From FEN-1297 sp963710735 (GTDB taxonomy: Bacteria; Bacteroidota; Ignavibacteria; Ignavibacteriales; Ignavibacteriaceae): a stretch of DNA of 64,000 bases. This document shows, piece by piece, positions 18,801-28,668 of this stretch (position 1 is its first letter; every line of letters starts with the position of its first letter). The stretch covers positions 1-64,000 of the forward strand of contig CAVQBN010000012.1 in NCBI GenBank assembly GCA_963710735.1. Direction: 5' to 3'. The translations under genes were made by a program, and so were the position numbers. The notes under the pieces were generated by a model that did no database searches, was not told the DNA's origin, and worked only from the letters and a program-made list of their open reading frames with translations.

Positions 18801-20219
18801 ATGTCTTTTTTAGATTCTGACTATAACGGTGAAGAATATTTTTTCGATCAAGAAAAAAATCTTGATGAAGAAATTAAAAAATGCAAGGAATCAATCGACT
18901 CTTCTGGAGTATATAAATGTACAGAATCTATAGAAGATATATTACAGGAATGTATTGATAATGATAGGTTCGAGGATGGATTTTATTTTATCAAAATTCT
19001 TTTAGCAACATTTCCTTATAACTCTGAGTATTGGCTTAAAAAAGGTACACTCCTTAATGCTGTCGGAAGCTATGAAGAAGCTATAGAAAGTTTTAACAAA
19101 TCCCTTTCTCTAAATCCCGGTGATTCGGAAACATTGATTGATAAGGCGACCGCTGAAGAAAATATCGGTCAAATTGAGGATGCAAAAGAATCACTTGAAT
19201 CAGTAATATTAATTGATCCAAATAATGAAGATGCTTTATACAGTTTAGGATTATTATACCAAAGACAAAAACAATATAAAAAAGCTATTGGCTATTTGAA
19301 AAGGGCAGTTGAAATCGATCACGAGTTTTCCGAAGCTTATTACGAAATAGGCTATTGTTACGAAAACTTAAATGATTTTACATACGCTATAGAGTCTTAT
19401 GATAAGTTCTTAGATTATGAACCTTATAATGCTAACGGCTGGTACAACCGTGGAATAGTACTGGTAAAAATGAATAGATTTGAAAAAGCTATTGAAAGTT
19501 ATGACTTAGCTTTGGCAATAAAGGAAGATTTTGCCAGCGCGTGGTTTAATAAAGGTAATGCTCTTGCAGATTTAGGAAGATTTCAAAGTGCAATAGATTG
19601 TTTTAAAAGATCTCTTGAAATAGACAGATTTGATGAGGCTTCATCTTATAATATTGGTAATATCTATGAAGAATTGGGCGACTTACCAAATGCAATTAGG
19701 TATTATACTGAAGCAATTAAAGTAAATGAGCAATATTATGAAGCATATTTAGCTCGAGGTTTTTGTTATGACTCAGCAGGTAAATTTCATCTTGCATTAA
19801 AAGATTTTAACAAAGCAATTTCTTTATCACAGGATAACGCCGATGCTTGGTATGCCAAAGCTGATTTGGAATATTCCCTTGGTAAATTACAGGAAGCCGT
19901 GGCAAGTTATAAATCTGCATTAAAGATTGAGCCTAATAATTATGAGATATGGAATAATCTGGCTGAGACTTTAATGGAAATGGGTGATTGGCTTGATGCT
20001 ATGAATGCATATGATGAATGTATCAGAATAAATCCGTCAGATGCAGCGTCATTTTACGGTAAAGCAAAAATTAATTTCATTCTTAGCAGAACTCAGGAAG
20101 CTGTGGTTTGTTTAAAATCTGCTTTTACTATTGACCCTGCAATAAGAATGGAATTTGCAAAAGAATATCCGGAAATTAAATCCTCTAAACTCTTCAAAAA
20201 ATTGCTCGGGGAGTTATAA
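18801..20219 (+). CDS. Tetratricopeptide repeat protein
   Basis: A 472-residue protein with no signal peptide or membrane segment, so probably cytoplasmic. From about residue 70 to 450 it consists of some eleven 34-residue TPR units, for example YEEAIESFNKSLSLNPGDS and FEKAIESYDLALAIKEDFA. The first 65 residues are acidic and non-repetitive. TPR arrays bind protein partners; the partner is not indicated by the context. TTGGAGA lies about eight bases before the ATG. Confidence 0.9.
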   Translation: MSFLDSDYNGEEYFFDQEKNLDEEIKKCKESIDSSGVYKCTESIEDILQECIDNDRFEDGFYFIKILLATFPYNSEYWLKKGTLLNAVGSYEEAIESFNKSLSLNPGDSETLIDKATAEENIGQIEDAKESLESVILIDPNNEDALYSLGLLYQRQKQYKKAIGYLKRAVEIDHEFSEAYYEIGYCYENLNDFTYAIESYDKFLDYEPYNANGWYNRGIVLVKMNRFEKAIESYDLALAIKEDFASAWFNKGNALADLGRFQSAIDCFKRSLEIDRFDEASSYNIGNIYEELGDLPNAIRYYTEAIKVNEQYYEAYLARGFCYDSAGKFHLALKDFNKAISLSQDNADAWYAKADLEYSLGKLQEAVASYKSALKIEPNNYEIWNNLAETLMEMGDWLDAMNAYDECIRINPSDAASFYGKAKINFILSRTQEAVVCLKSAFTIDPAIRMEFAKEYPEIKSSKLFKKLLGEL

Positions 20220-20313
20220 CTTTTTAGAGCTTTGATTAAGGATTGTAAATTCTATTATGCTTATTTAATGTTGAATTACATTACATTTCTTTAAAAGCGG
20301 AAAATATTGAATT

Positions 20314-21189
20314 ATGGGAAAAGATTCTTATCACTTAAATACTAAACTGGTAGGTTTAATTGGCCATCCGATAAAGCATACTTATTCGCCTTTTATACAC
20401 AACGTTGCATTTGAATTAAAGAAATTGGACTATATATATCTGCCGTTTGATGTTCCGTCTTCTACTTTAAAAACAGCAGTAAAAGGGATGATAGCACTCG
20501 GCATAAAAGGATTTAATGTTACGATTCCTCATAAAGAAAATATTGTTCAGCAAATGCATAATGTTTCGGAAGAAGCTTCAATTATTGGTTCGATTAATAC
20601 CGTAGTGAATGATTTGGGAAAACTTAACGGTTATAATACAGATGTTAATGGGGTTTATGAAACTCTTTTGCCATATAAAGAAGAAATAATTGGGACTGAT
20701 GTTTGTGTTGTAGGCGCCGGGGGAGCAGCTCGTGCAGTAATTTATACTTTGATTAGGCATTTCAAACCTTCTACAATATTTTTGGTAAACAGAACCGAGC
20801 AGCGCGCAGAGTCTTTAAAAAATTATTTTATTGATAAAATGAGATTTGATAATTTTAGAACTAAAGAACTGTTTCCACCGGATTTGGTGGAAGTATTTCA
20901 AAATTCTAAATTAATAATTAATGCTACATCTGTAGGCATGTTCCCTGATTCCGATGATATAATTACAAATTTGGGAAATTCATTTAATAAGGAACAAATA
21001 GTTTTTGACCTGGTATATAACCCTCCCCAAACACAGCTGCTTAAACTTGCCGCATCTAAAGGTGCTACAGTTTTGGATGGAATAAAAATGCTGGTTTACC
21101 AGGCGGCAAAATCTTTTGAACTTTGGACAGGTGAAGAAATGCCGGCTGAGCAGCTTCATAAATCTTTGCAGCTTTTTATAAAAAGCTGA
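20314..21189 (+). CDS. aroE: Shikimate dehydrogenase
   Basis: A 291-residue NADP-dependent enzyme that reduces 3-dehydroshikimate to shikimate in aromatic amino acid synthesis. The substrate domain begins GLIGHPIKHTYSPFIHN, the catalytic Lys is in NVTIPHKE, and the NADP fold has VVGAGGAARAV followed by VNRTEQRAESL. The NATSVGM and DLVYNPPQT motifs are typical. It is probably transcribed alone and ends at a terminator 27 bases downstream. It is convergent with the aminotransferase. Confidence 0.94.
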   Translation: MGKDSYHLNTKLVGLIGHPIKHTYSPFIHNVAFELKKLDYIYLPFDVPSSTLKTAVKGMIALGIKGFNVTIPHKENIVQQMHNVSEEASIIGSINTVVNDLGKLNGYNTDVNGVYETLLPYKEEIIGTDVCVVGAGGAARAVIYTLIRHFKPSTIFLVNRTEQRAESLKNYFIDKMRFDNFRTKELFPPDLVEVFQNSKLIINATSVGMFPDSDDIITNLGNSFNKEQIVFDLVYNPPQTQLLKLAASKGATVLDGIKMLVYQAAKSFELWTGEEMPAEQLHKSLQLFIKS

Positions 21190-21215
21190 TTACAAAGTTT
21201 TTATAAAATTATCAA

Positions 21216-21248
21216 AAAAATCCTTCTTGTTTATAAAGAAGGATTTTT
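21216..21248 (+). terminator. Intrinsic terminator after aroE
   Basis: A 13-bp stem (AAAAATCCTTCTT pairing with AAGAAGGATTTTT) with a seven-base loop and T run. It lies between the convergent aroE and aminotransferase genes and could serve both strands. Confidence 0.85.
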
Positions 21249-21275
21249 TATTTACTGTTAAAATTATTAATCAAG

Positions 21276-22469
21276 TTACTTTAATTTATGAAGAGCTTTC
21301 TTTATTCTTTCTATCCCATCACTTAGTTCTTCCATCGAACAAGCATACGACATTCTTACACAATTATCATTTCCAAAAGCCAGGCCGGGTACAAGTCCGA
21401 CATTTTGTTCGGTTAATAAGTAATTACAAAATGAGGCTGAATCCTTAATATCGTATCCGTTCATATGTTTGCCGTAGTAATTGCTGACATCATAAAAAAC
21501 ATAAAATGCGCCTTTAGGCAGAGGACATTTAATTCCTTCAATTTTATTAAGTGCATCGTATATATAATCTCTTCTTATTTTAAATTTCTCAACCATTTCT
21601 TCAATTTCAGTAGATTCTTCAGTTAATGCAGCCACAGTGGCGGCCTGAGAAATTGACGATGCATTTGATGTTGAATGGCTTTGAAGATTTCTTGCGAGCT
21701 TAATTATTTCCGAATTTCCGCCGGCATACCCAATTCGCCAGCCTGTCATTGCGTAAGCTTTGCTAACTCCGTTAACGGTAATTGTTTTATCTTTTAGAAA
21801 ATCTATACTTCCGATACTAAAATGCTCTTCACCATCAAATACTATTTTCTCATAGATTTCATCAGAGATGATATAAATATTTTTATCTTTTAAAGCTTCA
21901 GCTAAAGCGAGTATTTCATTTTTACTATATACCGCACCTGTAGGATTCGAAGGTGTGTTGAAAATAAAAACTTTCGTTTTAGGAGTGATTGCATTTTTAA
22001 GCTGATCCGGAGTTATTTTATAATTCTGCTCAACTCCGGCATCGATAATCACAGATTTAGCCTGAGCCAACTTTACCATTTCTGGATAGCTAACCCAGTA
22101 AGGTGCCTGAAATATTACTTCGTCGCCAGGATTGCAAAGTGCCATCAACAAATTGTACACTGAATGTTTTGCTCCGTCCGATACTAAAATATTCTGAGGT
22201 TTGAACTCAAGATTATTATCATGTGAAAATTTTTCTATGATCGCATTTAATAAAGCCGGATAACCTTCATTAGCAGTGTAACGTGTAAAATTATTATTAA
22301 TTGCTTTAATAGCCGCCTGCTTAATAAATTCTGGAGTAGGGAAATCCGGTTCACCGGCACTAAAACTTAAAACATTTTTTCCTTCTGCTTTTAATTTCTT
22401 CACTAAGGAAGAAATTGCCATAGTTTTACTTTCTTCTATCGATGAAATAACTTCTGAATATTTATTCAA
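21276..22469 (-). CDS. Class I aminotransferase, aspartate type
   Basis: A 397-residue PLP enzyme of the AspB/AspAT Ib group. The motifs are FSAGEPDFPTP near the N-terminus, FNTPSNPTGAVYS, the PLP-binding Lys in NGVSKAYAMTGWRIGY, and RMSYACS with the substrate-carboxylate Arg near the end. It likely interconverts aspartate and oxaloacetate; prephenate activity is known in this subgroup and cannot be excluded. It is a single gene with a 270-base region upstream that holds no other feature I could identify. Confidence 0.9.
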   Translation of the reverse strand: MNKYSEVISSIEESKTMAISSLVKKLKAEGKNVLSFSAGEPDFPTPEFIKQAAIKAINNNFTRYTANEGYPALLNAIIEKFSHDNNLEFKPQNILVSDGAKHSVYNLLMALCNPGDEVIFQAPYWVSYPEMVKLAQAKSVIIDAGVEQNYKITPDQLKNAITPKTKVFIFNTPSNPTGAVYSKNEILALAEALKDKNIYIISDEIYEKIVFDGEEHFSIGSIDFLKDKTITVNGVSKAYAMTGWRIGYAGGNSEIIKLARNLQSHSTSNASSISQAATVAALTEESTEIEEMVEKFKIRRDYIYDALNKIEGIKCPLPKGAFYVFYDVSNYYGKHMNGYDIKDSASFCNYLLTEQNVGLVPGLAFGNDNCVRMSYACSMEELSDGIERIKKALHKLK

Positions 22470-22740
22470 TTTTTAACCTCGCAGTTTTTATGTTATCCTT
22501 ATTCATTATGATGTTATTGTTAAATTTTTTGTGCTTATTAAATCTATATAATTAACTACTTAAGAACTTATATCCGTTTTATTTTTATATTGGGGAGATT
22601 ACCGCTTTAACGGAAGTAAAAAATTTGAAGGCAAATTTAATAAATTAATTTCTAAATGAAAGTGATTTCGATGAGGAATGTTAGATAATTTATTTTATTA
22701 GAATTGAAAACTAATAAATATTCAAGAAATTAAATAGTAC

Positions 22741-22875
22741 TTAAAAACACGTAAGGTCGATTGAAAAGATAAAAAAAGCTTTTAAGAGTTTTTCCTGAAG
22801 AAACTGTTCGGGGCCAGGAATAAATAAACTACTTAAAGCTGCAAGAACATTTTCCCTTAAACCTTGTCCCTGCAT
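22741..22875 (-). CDS. Small hydrophobic ORF after coaD
   Basis: A 44-residue ORF starting MQGQGLRENVLAALSSLFIPG, nine bases after the coaD stop and with AAGGA in front of its ATG. The SSLFIPG-xxQFLQ-xxLLKA pattern resembles small two-helix membrane proteins that normally read IPGLGQFLQG and run to 60-70 residues. Here the Gly-Leu-Gly turn reads Gly-Pro-Glu and the protein stops before a second helix. It may be a decayed copy. This ORF is short and should be treated as tentative. Confidence 0.4.
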   Translation of the reverse strand: MQGQGLRENVLAALSSLFIPGPEQFLQEKLLKAFFIFSIDLTCF

Positions 22876-22884
22876 TTTATTTCC

Positions 22885-23364
22885 TTATTTTGAAAATTTT
22901 TTCTTTAATGCTTTTTGAACAATAGGTGGAACAAAATCACTAACATCACTATTAAGGCCTGCTAAATTTCTGACAATAGACGAATTAAGATAAGTATACT
23001 TTTCATGCGGCATAAGGAAAACGGTTGAAATATCCCCGGCAAGTTTTCTATTCATTAATGCCATTTGGAATTCATATTCAAAATCGCTTAAAGCCCGTAA
23101 GCCCCGGATAATTCCTACAGCACCAACTTGATGTGCATGATCAACAACCAGTCCGTCAAAAGAATCAACCAGGATATTATCAAAATCTTTAACGCTTTCT
23201 TTAATCATTTTGACCCGCTCTTCAACGGAAAATAATGGAGTTTTACCAGGATTAATTGCAACGGTTACAACAACTCCGTCAAACAATTCTCGTGCTCTTT
23301 TAATAATATCAATATGGCCATTTGTAATTGGATCGAAAGTTCCCGGGTATAGTACCTTTCTCAT
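22885..23364 (-). CDS. coaD: Phosphopantetheine adenylyltransferase
   Basis: A 159-residue hexameric enzyme that makes dephospho-CoA from 4'-phosphopantetheine and ATP, the fourth step of CoA synthesis. The nucleotidyltransferase motif GTFDPITNGH is at residues 8-17, with RGLRALSDFEYEFQMALMNR and the C-terminal SSIVR motif. Length and all motifs are normal. Confidence 0.96.
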   Translation of the reverse strand: MRKVLYPGTFDPITNGHIDIIKRARELFDGVVVTVAINPGKTPLFSVEERVKMIKESVKDFDNILVDSFDGLVVDHAHQVGAVGIIRGLRALSDFEYEFQMALMNRKLAGDISTVFLMPHEKYTYLNSSIVRNLAGLNSDVSDFVPPIVQKALKKKFSK

Positions 23365-23547
23365 TCTTATCTTCCAAATTTGTTGGTATAAATTTATCAG
23401 TTAAAAGTAATGAAAAAAGTATTTTAAGTCAGTTATTTTTAAAATAATATTTTTGATTGCAAATCAACCTCATTTTAATTAAGTTTTAGCCAGCACTTCA
23501 TTTTTGGAATAATTCTGTTAACAGTTTCTAAATTTAGGGGATTTACT

Positions 23548-26016
23548 GTGCAGGATAAAAATAATTCAATATTCCTTTACCTACTTGCTGATTTTGTCGT
23601 TTTAGTCTTTTGCATTTTCGGCATATATCATATTTACCTTAAAGCCGACCTGCCAATAAAATTCGATTCTGATGATTCAATTCTTATTGTCAAAGAAGTA
23701 GACCAAAAAGATTTAAATCTTTCTGTTGGCGATACAGTTTTATCTATCGACAATAAGCATTTTAACTCCCAGGATGAAATTGAAGTTTTTCTTGACGGCT
23801 TCAAAGAAGGTTCGATTGTTCAAATTAAATATTTAAAAAAAGGTAGAGTATTTTCAATATATCCAAAACTGGAAAAATTTTATTCGGCCTTTTATTTAAT
23901 AACGGCATGCATTTCCGGTTTATTACTTATTTTGATTGGCACTTTTGTTTTATGGAAGAAATTTGACAATAAACCTGCAAAGCTGCTCTATTGGGTTAAT
24001 CTATTTACTGCCGCAGTAATTATGATGACATGGGGCAACTATAGTAATCCACTAACTATTTATGATTATTTTTTACATATAATATTTTCAATCTCATATT
24101 CGCTAGCGCCTGCATTATTTGTTCATTTTACCTTAAGTTTTCCAAGAGAAAAAAATGTCCACAGGGTTGTTATTGTACTTTTATATTCTTCTGCTTTTTT
24201 TATATCACTATTTTCTTCAATATTTTTTTTAAAGGCTTTATCTTCATCATCCGTACCCGATATACAAAAATACCTAGTAGTATTTAATTATAGCCGCATT
24301 TATATGGCTGCTTGCATAATTTCCGGCCTGGTTATTTTTATCCATACATATGTTACTTCTAAAAGTTATTCTGAAAGGATAAAATTACGATGGGTATTAT
24401 TGGGGTTTATCCTTGGACCGTTAATGTTTGCATGTTTATGGGTTATTCCACAAGCTATAACAAATTACGGGTTGGTTCCGGAAGAGTTTGTATTAATTTT
24501 TATGTTATTCATACCGGTAACTTTTGCAATTGCAATTCTAAAGCACCATATATTCGATATTGATCTTATAATAGAACGAAGCTTAATTTATTTTTTATCT
24601 GTTAGCATTTTAATTTTGGTTTATACTGCAATAATATCTATCCTGACAGAATTTATTAAGAATATAAATGAATATTTCTCAGCTGGGGTAGCTGCAGTAA
24701 TTATTGCTCTTCTATTTCACCCGGCAAAAGACCGGGTTCAAAAAATTATTGATAAGAAATTTTTCCGTGTCAAATACAATTTCAGAATTGCATCTAGAAT
24801 ATTTTTGGATGAGATAAATAATTGCAACGATATTAATTCACTTGCAAACAAAATTGTTGAACAAAATGATGCTATAATACCTGTCGACAGGACTGGATTC
24901 TTTTTGTTCGATCCTTTTACAAGCAGATTACGTTTAGCAGCACATAGAAATTTTGATTTTCTTGAACATAGGGGAGTATTTCTAGATAGGAAAAAATTGA
25001 AAACAGCATTGCAGCAGCCTGTTGCGTTAAAAGATAAAGTCGAACCCGGGATTCCTATAGAAGTAGGTGATAATAATGTATTCCGGCGTTGGGGAATGGC
25101 ACTTGTATTTCCAATACATTCGACTAATAAAGAACTGTTAGGCTTTTTTGTTTTAGGTGAAAAAAAATCGGAAACAAGATTTACAGTTGAAGATATTGAT
25201 CTGTTAATTGAAATTACATCACAGGCAGGAGTAAATCTGGAGAGAATAAAACTTCAGGAAAATCTTATTCGCGAGCAGTTATTAAAAGAAAAGCTAGAAG
25301 AATTAAACAAGCTAAAATCATTTTTTATTTCAAGTGTCTCTCATGAATTAAAAACACCTTTAACTTCAATAAGAATGTTTGCAGAAATGCTTCAGCTGAA
25401 AGAAAATTTAAAATCAGATCAAGCAAACGAATACCTTGAAATAATCGAAGGTGAATGCGATAGACTTGGCCGTCTAATAGAGAATGTCCTTGATCTTTCA
25501 AAAATAGAAAGAGGAGTTAAAGAATTTCATTTTACAGAAATCAACCTTAAATCATTGCTTAATCACGCTGTTAAATTAATGACTTATCAATTAAAGATTG
25601 AAAAATGTGCTATTGAAATTAGTCTTTGTGATGATGAATGTATAATCTGCGGTGATTCTGATTCCATTCTTGGCGCGGTAATTAACCTTCTTTCCAACGG
25701 CATTAAATATTCTGCTGTACCTAAAAAGATTCTTGTCTCTATGGATAAAAATGATAATGCTATAAATGTGAATTTTGAAAACAAAGGCAGTTGTTTTGGT
25801 GAAGATGAAATAACTAAATTAACTGAACCGTACTTTAGAACAGAAAGTACTAAAAATAAAAATATCCCCGGCAGCGGCATTGGACTAACATTAGTAAAAC
25901 AAATTATTTCAATTCATAAAGGCAAATTCATTGTAAAGAATATCCCGCATTCGGGATGTAGATTTATTCTTTCATTTCCATTGGAGGTAAAAATTGAAAA
26001 AGATATTAATAATTGA
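23548..26016 (+). CDS. Hybrid-topology sensor histidine kinase with PDZ, multi-TM and GAF domains
   Basis: An 822-residue kinase. One TM helix (about 9-29) precedes a PDZ-like domain (about 33-102, VGDTVLSIDNKHF) placed outside the membrane. Eight or so further TM helices run from about 107 to 395, a GAF domain from about 430 to 560, then the phosphoacceptor His599 in SVSHELKTPLTSIRM and a HATPase domain (NLLSNGIKYS, GSGIGLTLVK). The start is GTG with AGGGG upstream. It overlaps the response regulator by 23 bases, so the two are coupled. A PDZ sensor suggests it reads misfolded or free C-termini in the envelope; this is inference. Confidence 0.85.
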   Translation: MQDKNNSIFLYLLADFVVLVFCIFGIYHIYLKADLPIKFDSDDSILIVKEVDQKDLNLSVGDTVLSIDNKHFNSQDEIEVFLDGFKEGSIVQIKYLKKGRVFSIYPKLEKFYSAFYLITACISGLLLILIGTFVLWKKFDNKPAKLLYWVNLFTAAVIMMTWGNYSNPLTIYDYFLHIIFSISYSLAPALFVHFTLSFPREKNVHRVVIVLLYSSAFFISLFSSIFFLKALSSSSVPDIQKYLVVFNYSRIYMAACIISGLVIFIHTYVTSKSYSERIKLRWVLLGFILGPLMFACLWVIPQAITNYGLVPEEFVLIFMLFIPVTFAIAILKHHIFDIDLIIERSLIYFLSVSILILVYTAIISILTEFIKNINEYFSAGVAAVIIALLFHPAKDRVQKIIDKKFFRVKYNFRIASRIFLDEINNCNDINSLANKIVEQNDAIIPVDRTGFFLFDPFTSRLRLAAHRNFDFLEHRGVFLDRKKLKTALQQPVALKDKVEPGIPIEVGDNNVFRRWGMALVFPIHSTNKELLGFFVLGEKKSETRFTVEDIDLLIEITSQAGVNLERIKLQENLIREQLLKEKLEELNKLKSFFISSVSHELKTPLTSIRMFAEMLQLKENLKSDQANEYLEIIEGECDRLGRLIENVLDLSKIERGVKEFHFTEINLKSLLNHAVKLMTYQLKIEKCAIEISLCDDECIICGDSDSILGAVINLLSNGIKYSAVPKKILVSMDKNDNAINVNFENKGSCFGEDEITKLTEPYFRTESTKNKNIPGSGIGLTLVKQIISIHKGKFIVKNIPHSGCRFILSFPLEVKIEKDINN

Positions 26017-26674
26017 GGATGAACCTGCAATTTTAAAAGGTTTAACAACAAGTCTTGAAGAAGAAGGATATTCAGTAGCCTCTGCCATGGATGGAAACGC
26101 AGGGTATAATTTAGCCAAATCTCAAAATAATGACCTAATTATTCTTGATGTTATGCTGCCGAATAAAGATGGATTTGAAATTTGTCGTGATCTAAGAAAA
26201 GATGGCATTAGTACTCCTATTCTAATGCTGACCAGCAAGAAAGAAGAAATAGATAAAGTACTCGGGTTGGAAATCGGGGCGGATGATTACGTTACCAAAC
26301 CTTTTAGTTTAAGGGAGCTAATTGCTAGAATAAAAGCTTTGTTAAGAAGAAAAATTGATTTAGTTAAGGACATTGAAGATTACACATTTGACAATGTTAA
26401 AATAGACTTTAAGAAAATGGAAGCTTTTAAAAACAATAATCCTTTAAAATTATCCGCGTTGGAGTTTAAAGTTTTAAAATATTTAATTGCGAGAGAAGGG
26501 GAAGTTGTTTCGAGAGAACAATTATTAGATGATGTGTGGGGCTACGAGGCATTCCCTACAACGCGGACGGTTGATAATTATATTCTAACTCTTCGAAAGA
26601 AAATTGAAAATAACTCTACTGAACCTGTTCATTTATTAACTCTGCATAAAAGCGGCTATAAATTTGTTAAATAA
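25994..26674 (+). CDS. Response regulator, OmpR family
   Basis: A 226-residue regulator with the receiver domain (phosphoacceptor Asp52 in IILDVMLP, Lys in VTKPF) and an OmpR winged helix ending LHKSGYKFVK. The start is TTG at 25994 with GGAGG six bases upstream, inside the end of the kinase gene. The next gene downstream, at 26888, has a pair of TGACA direct repeats 11 bp apart in its promoter, which is the natural first target to test for this regulator. Confidence 0.9.
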   Translation: MKKILIIEDEPAILKGLTTSLEEEGYSVASAMDGNAGYNLAKSQNNDLIILDVMLPNKDGFEICRDLRKDGISTPILMLTSKKEEIDKVLGLEIGADDYVTKPFSLRELIARIKALLRRKIDLVKDIEDYTFDNVKIDFKKMEAFKNNNPLKLSALEFKVLKYLIAREGEVVSREQLLDDVWGYEAFPTTRTVDNYILTLRKKIENNSTEPVHLLTLHKSGYKFVK

Positions 26675-26804
26675 TTTGAAATTGATAATAACAAAAAAAA
26701 GCTATGGGAGTAAAAATTAAAAAAGTTATTTAAATAAATCTTTTATTGCAAATTTTTACCAATAAATTTAATTAACTAAGGTCGACTAAACTTTTACTAT
26801 TCTT

Positions 26805-26820
26805 TGACATTTCCATGACA
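26805..26820 (+). promoter_or_regulatory. TGACA direct repeat with promoter, upstream of 26888 gene
   Basis: Two TGACA copies start 11 bases apart (26805, 26816) in the sequence TTTGACATTTCCATGACAA. TTGACA at 26804-26809 with TAATTT 16 bases later can serve as a sigma-70 type promoter. Closely similar sequences occur upstream of the SDR operon and the SPT-like operon. Confidence 0.5.
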
Positions 26821-26887
26821 AAGAGTAATTTATTTAAATTAAATTTTATAGTGAAATATTTATCAAAAAAGTAAAGGGAGATTAATC

Positions 26888-27496
26888 ATGAAAACATTTC
26901 TTGGGATAATTTCATTTCTAATTTTTGCTTTTGTTTCCAATTCGAATGCTCAATTTAAAACAGGAGATTTTGAGTTTTCATTTTCAGGCTCTTTTTCATC
27001 TATGACAGTTAAAAATTCTACATCTTCTCCTTATTATAGTACAAGTACGCATTCTGAGTCTAGAAATACAATGTATATTTCTTTTTCACCTGGCTATTAT
27101 ATTTTTGACGGTGTCTCTATTGAAGCCGAATTTGGACTTGTCGCCGTAGAAAAGATTAAACCTTCACAATATATCCTTTTAAATTTGGGATATACCTACT
27201 TACTTCCGGAATCAAAAGTAGCCTTATTTGTTCATGGAGGCTATGGATTTGCCAACTCGGTTGAAGTCCCTTATTTAAATAATGCTCTTGCGTTTACTTC
27301 AAATAAATTTAATGTTAAAGTTATAAATATTGGTGCGGGTGTGAAATATTTAGTCACCTCCAATGTGATTATACATACTGAAGTAAATTATCGAAATCAT
27401 GATTGGACAGATGAATATTCCAGCTATTACAGTACTGATAATACTATTTCTAATATAGGATTAATGTTTGGGGTTTCAATCCTACTGCCTAGATAA
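26888..27496 (+). CDS. Outer membrane beta-barrel protein
   Basis: A 202-residue protein with a signal peptide (MKTFLGIISFLIFAFVSNSNAQ). The rest shows alternating hydrophobic/polar strands such as MYISFSPGYYIFDGVSIEAEFGLV and HTEVNYRNHDW, ending SNIGLMFGVSILLPR, as in eight-stranded porin-family (OmpW/OprF-like) barrels. GGGAG lies seven bases before ATG. Because it lies directly behind the PDZ-kinase/regulator pair and has the TGACA repeat, it may be controlled by them. Function is unknown. Confidence 0.7.
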   Translation: MKTFLGIISFLIFAFVSNSNAQFKTGDFEFSFSGSFSSMTVKNSTSSPYYSTSTHSESRNTMYISFSPGYYIFDGVSIEAEFGLVAVEKIKPSQYILLNLGYTYLLPESKVALFVHGGYGFANSVEVPYLNNALAFTSNKFNVKVINIGAGVKYLVTSNVIIHTEVNYRNHDWTDEYSSYYSTDNTISNIGLMFGVSILLPR

Positions 27497-27510
27497 AAAG
27501 GAATCATTTT

Positions 27511-27544
27511 AAAGAACGTGTACAATAAAATGTGCACGCTCTTT
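27511..27544 (+). terminator. Hairpin, probable terminator after barrel gene
   Basis: AAAGAACGTGTAC pairs with GTGCACGCTCTTT around an eight-base loop, with one mismatch and one G-U pair. Only a short T run is inside the stem end, so termination may be partial. It lies between the barrel gene and the EEP gene. Confidence 0.6.
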
Positions 27545-27567
27545 AAAAATAAAAATTAAGGATTATT

Positions 27568-28668
27568 TTGAAAGCTTTAATTATAAGTATCTTTTTAACA
27601 TCCTTCATTTTTGCTCAAACAGAAAAATTAAAAATAATTACAATAAACGTATGGTCTGGTTTAGATTATTACGGAACATTTAAGATGGGGGAATATGAGC
27701 CATTTGAAAGAAGGGAACAACGATTTAAAATTTTAATATCTGAAATCAGAAAAATATCCCCTGATATAATTTTTTTGCAGGAAGCAAACCCGGTTGATAA
27801 GTTTGCTGAAAAGCTAGCTGATTCACTTTCATTCAATGAGATTCATCAAGTCTGTAATGCTGGAATTAAATTTGGTTCATTCGGAATACCATCAAATTTA
27901 AAAGAAGGAATGGCTATTCTTGCAAATACTAGATTAAAATTAGGTTATTATGATACATGGAAACTTGGCGGCCCATTTGGATTATTTGGAGATCCTATAA
28001 CAATTCATTTCAGCGAGTCTAATTTTGCATTAGTAGCAAAAATTAAAATTGAAGGTTCAACGGTTTATTTAATTAACACTCATTTAAAAGCTAGCGTACC
28101 TCCTGATTCATTAGTAAGAATTAAATATGAAAATTATTGTAGGCAATATTCCATCAAAAAAGAAGAGCATTCTAAAGCCATTGAAGAGTGGAATGAAGAT
28201 ATTCAAAAAAAGAAAAATGAATTTGAGGAGTTAACCGAAAAAATTAAGGACTTACCAGCTGAATATCCCTTTATTATTGGAGGTGACTTTAATACTGCTT
28301 CAAATAATGAAAGAATAAAAACCTTTATTAAAGGAAATAAATTAACCGATACTTTTATAAAAAATAATTCTTCAAATATTTACACATGGTATCCTGGGAA
28401 AAACAAAAATATTGCTTTCTCAACTGAGTTAAATGATGCAGAAGGCAATAAATTAAAGGGTTATGATGTAATTAACTCATTTTATGATTCCATGCCAAGG
28501 CGAATAGATTATCTACTACTTGATCATCATTTTAATCAGAGTGATGTTGAAAATTACAAAATAATTTTTGACTCAACTTCAAATGGAATTCATACCTCAG
28601 ATCATTTCGGTGTAATGAGTCAAATAAATATTTCAAATGTTGTAAAAAATACTCACCAAAGAATTTGA
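27568..28668 (+). CDS. Exported endonuclease/exonuclease/phosphatase (EEP) family protein
   Basis: A 366-residue protein: signal peptide MKALIISIFLTSFIFAQ, then a complete EEP/DNase I-like phosphohydrolase domain. The metal and catalytic residues are visible in IITINVWSG, IFLQEANP, INTHLKAS, IGGDFNTASNN and IHTSDHFGVMS. The family includes sphingomyelinases, inositol polyphosphatases and nucleases; export and the lipid-enzyme neighbours favour a phospholipid or sphingolipid phosphodiesterase, but this is inference. Start is TTG with AAGGA in front. The stop TGA (28666-28668) is followed at once by an open frame for a D15-type barrel lacking its own signal peptide, so the two may form one protein. 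Confidence 0.78.
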   Translation: MKALIISIFLTSFIFAQTEKLKIITINVWSGLDYYGTFKMGEYEPFERREQRFKILISEIRKISPDIIFLQEANPVDKFAEKLADSLSFNEIHQVCNAGIKFGSFGIPSNLKEGMAILANTRLKLGYYDTWKLGGPFGLFGDPITIHFSESNFALVAKIKIEGSTVYLINTHLKASVPPDSLVRIKYENYCRQYSIKKEEHSKAIEEWNEDIQKKKNEFEELTEKIKDLPAEYPFIIGGDFNTASNNERIKTFIKGNKLTDTFIKNNSSNIYTWYPGKNKNIAFSTELNDAEGNKLKGYDVINSFYDSMPRRIDYLLLDHHFNQSDVENYKIIFDSTSNGIHTSDHFGVMSQINISNVVKNTHQRI

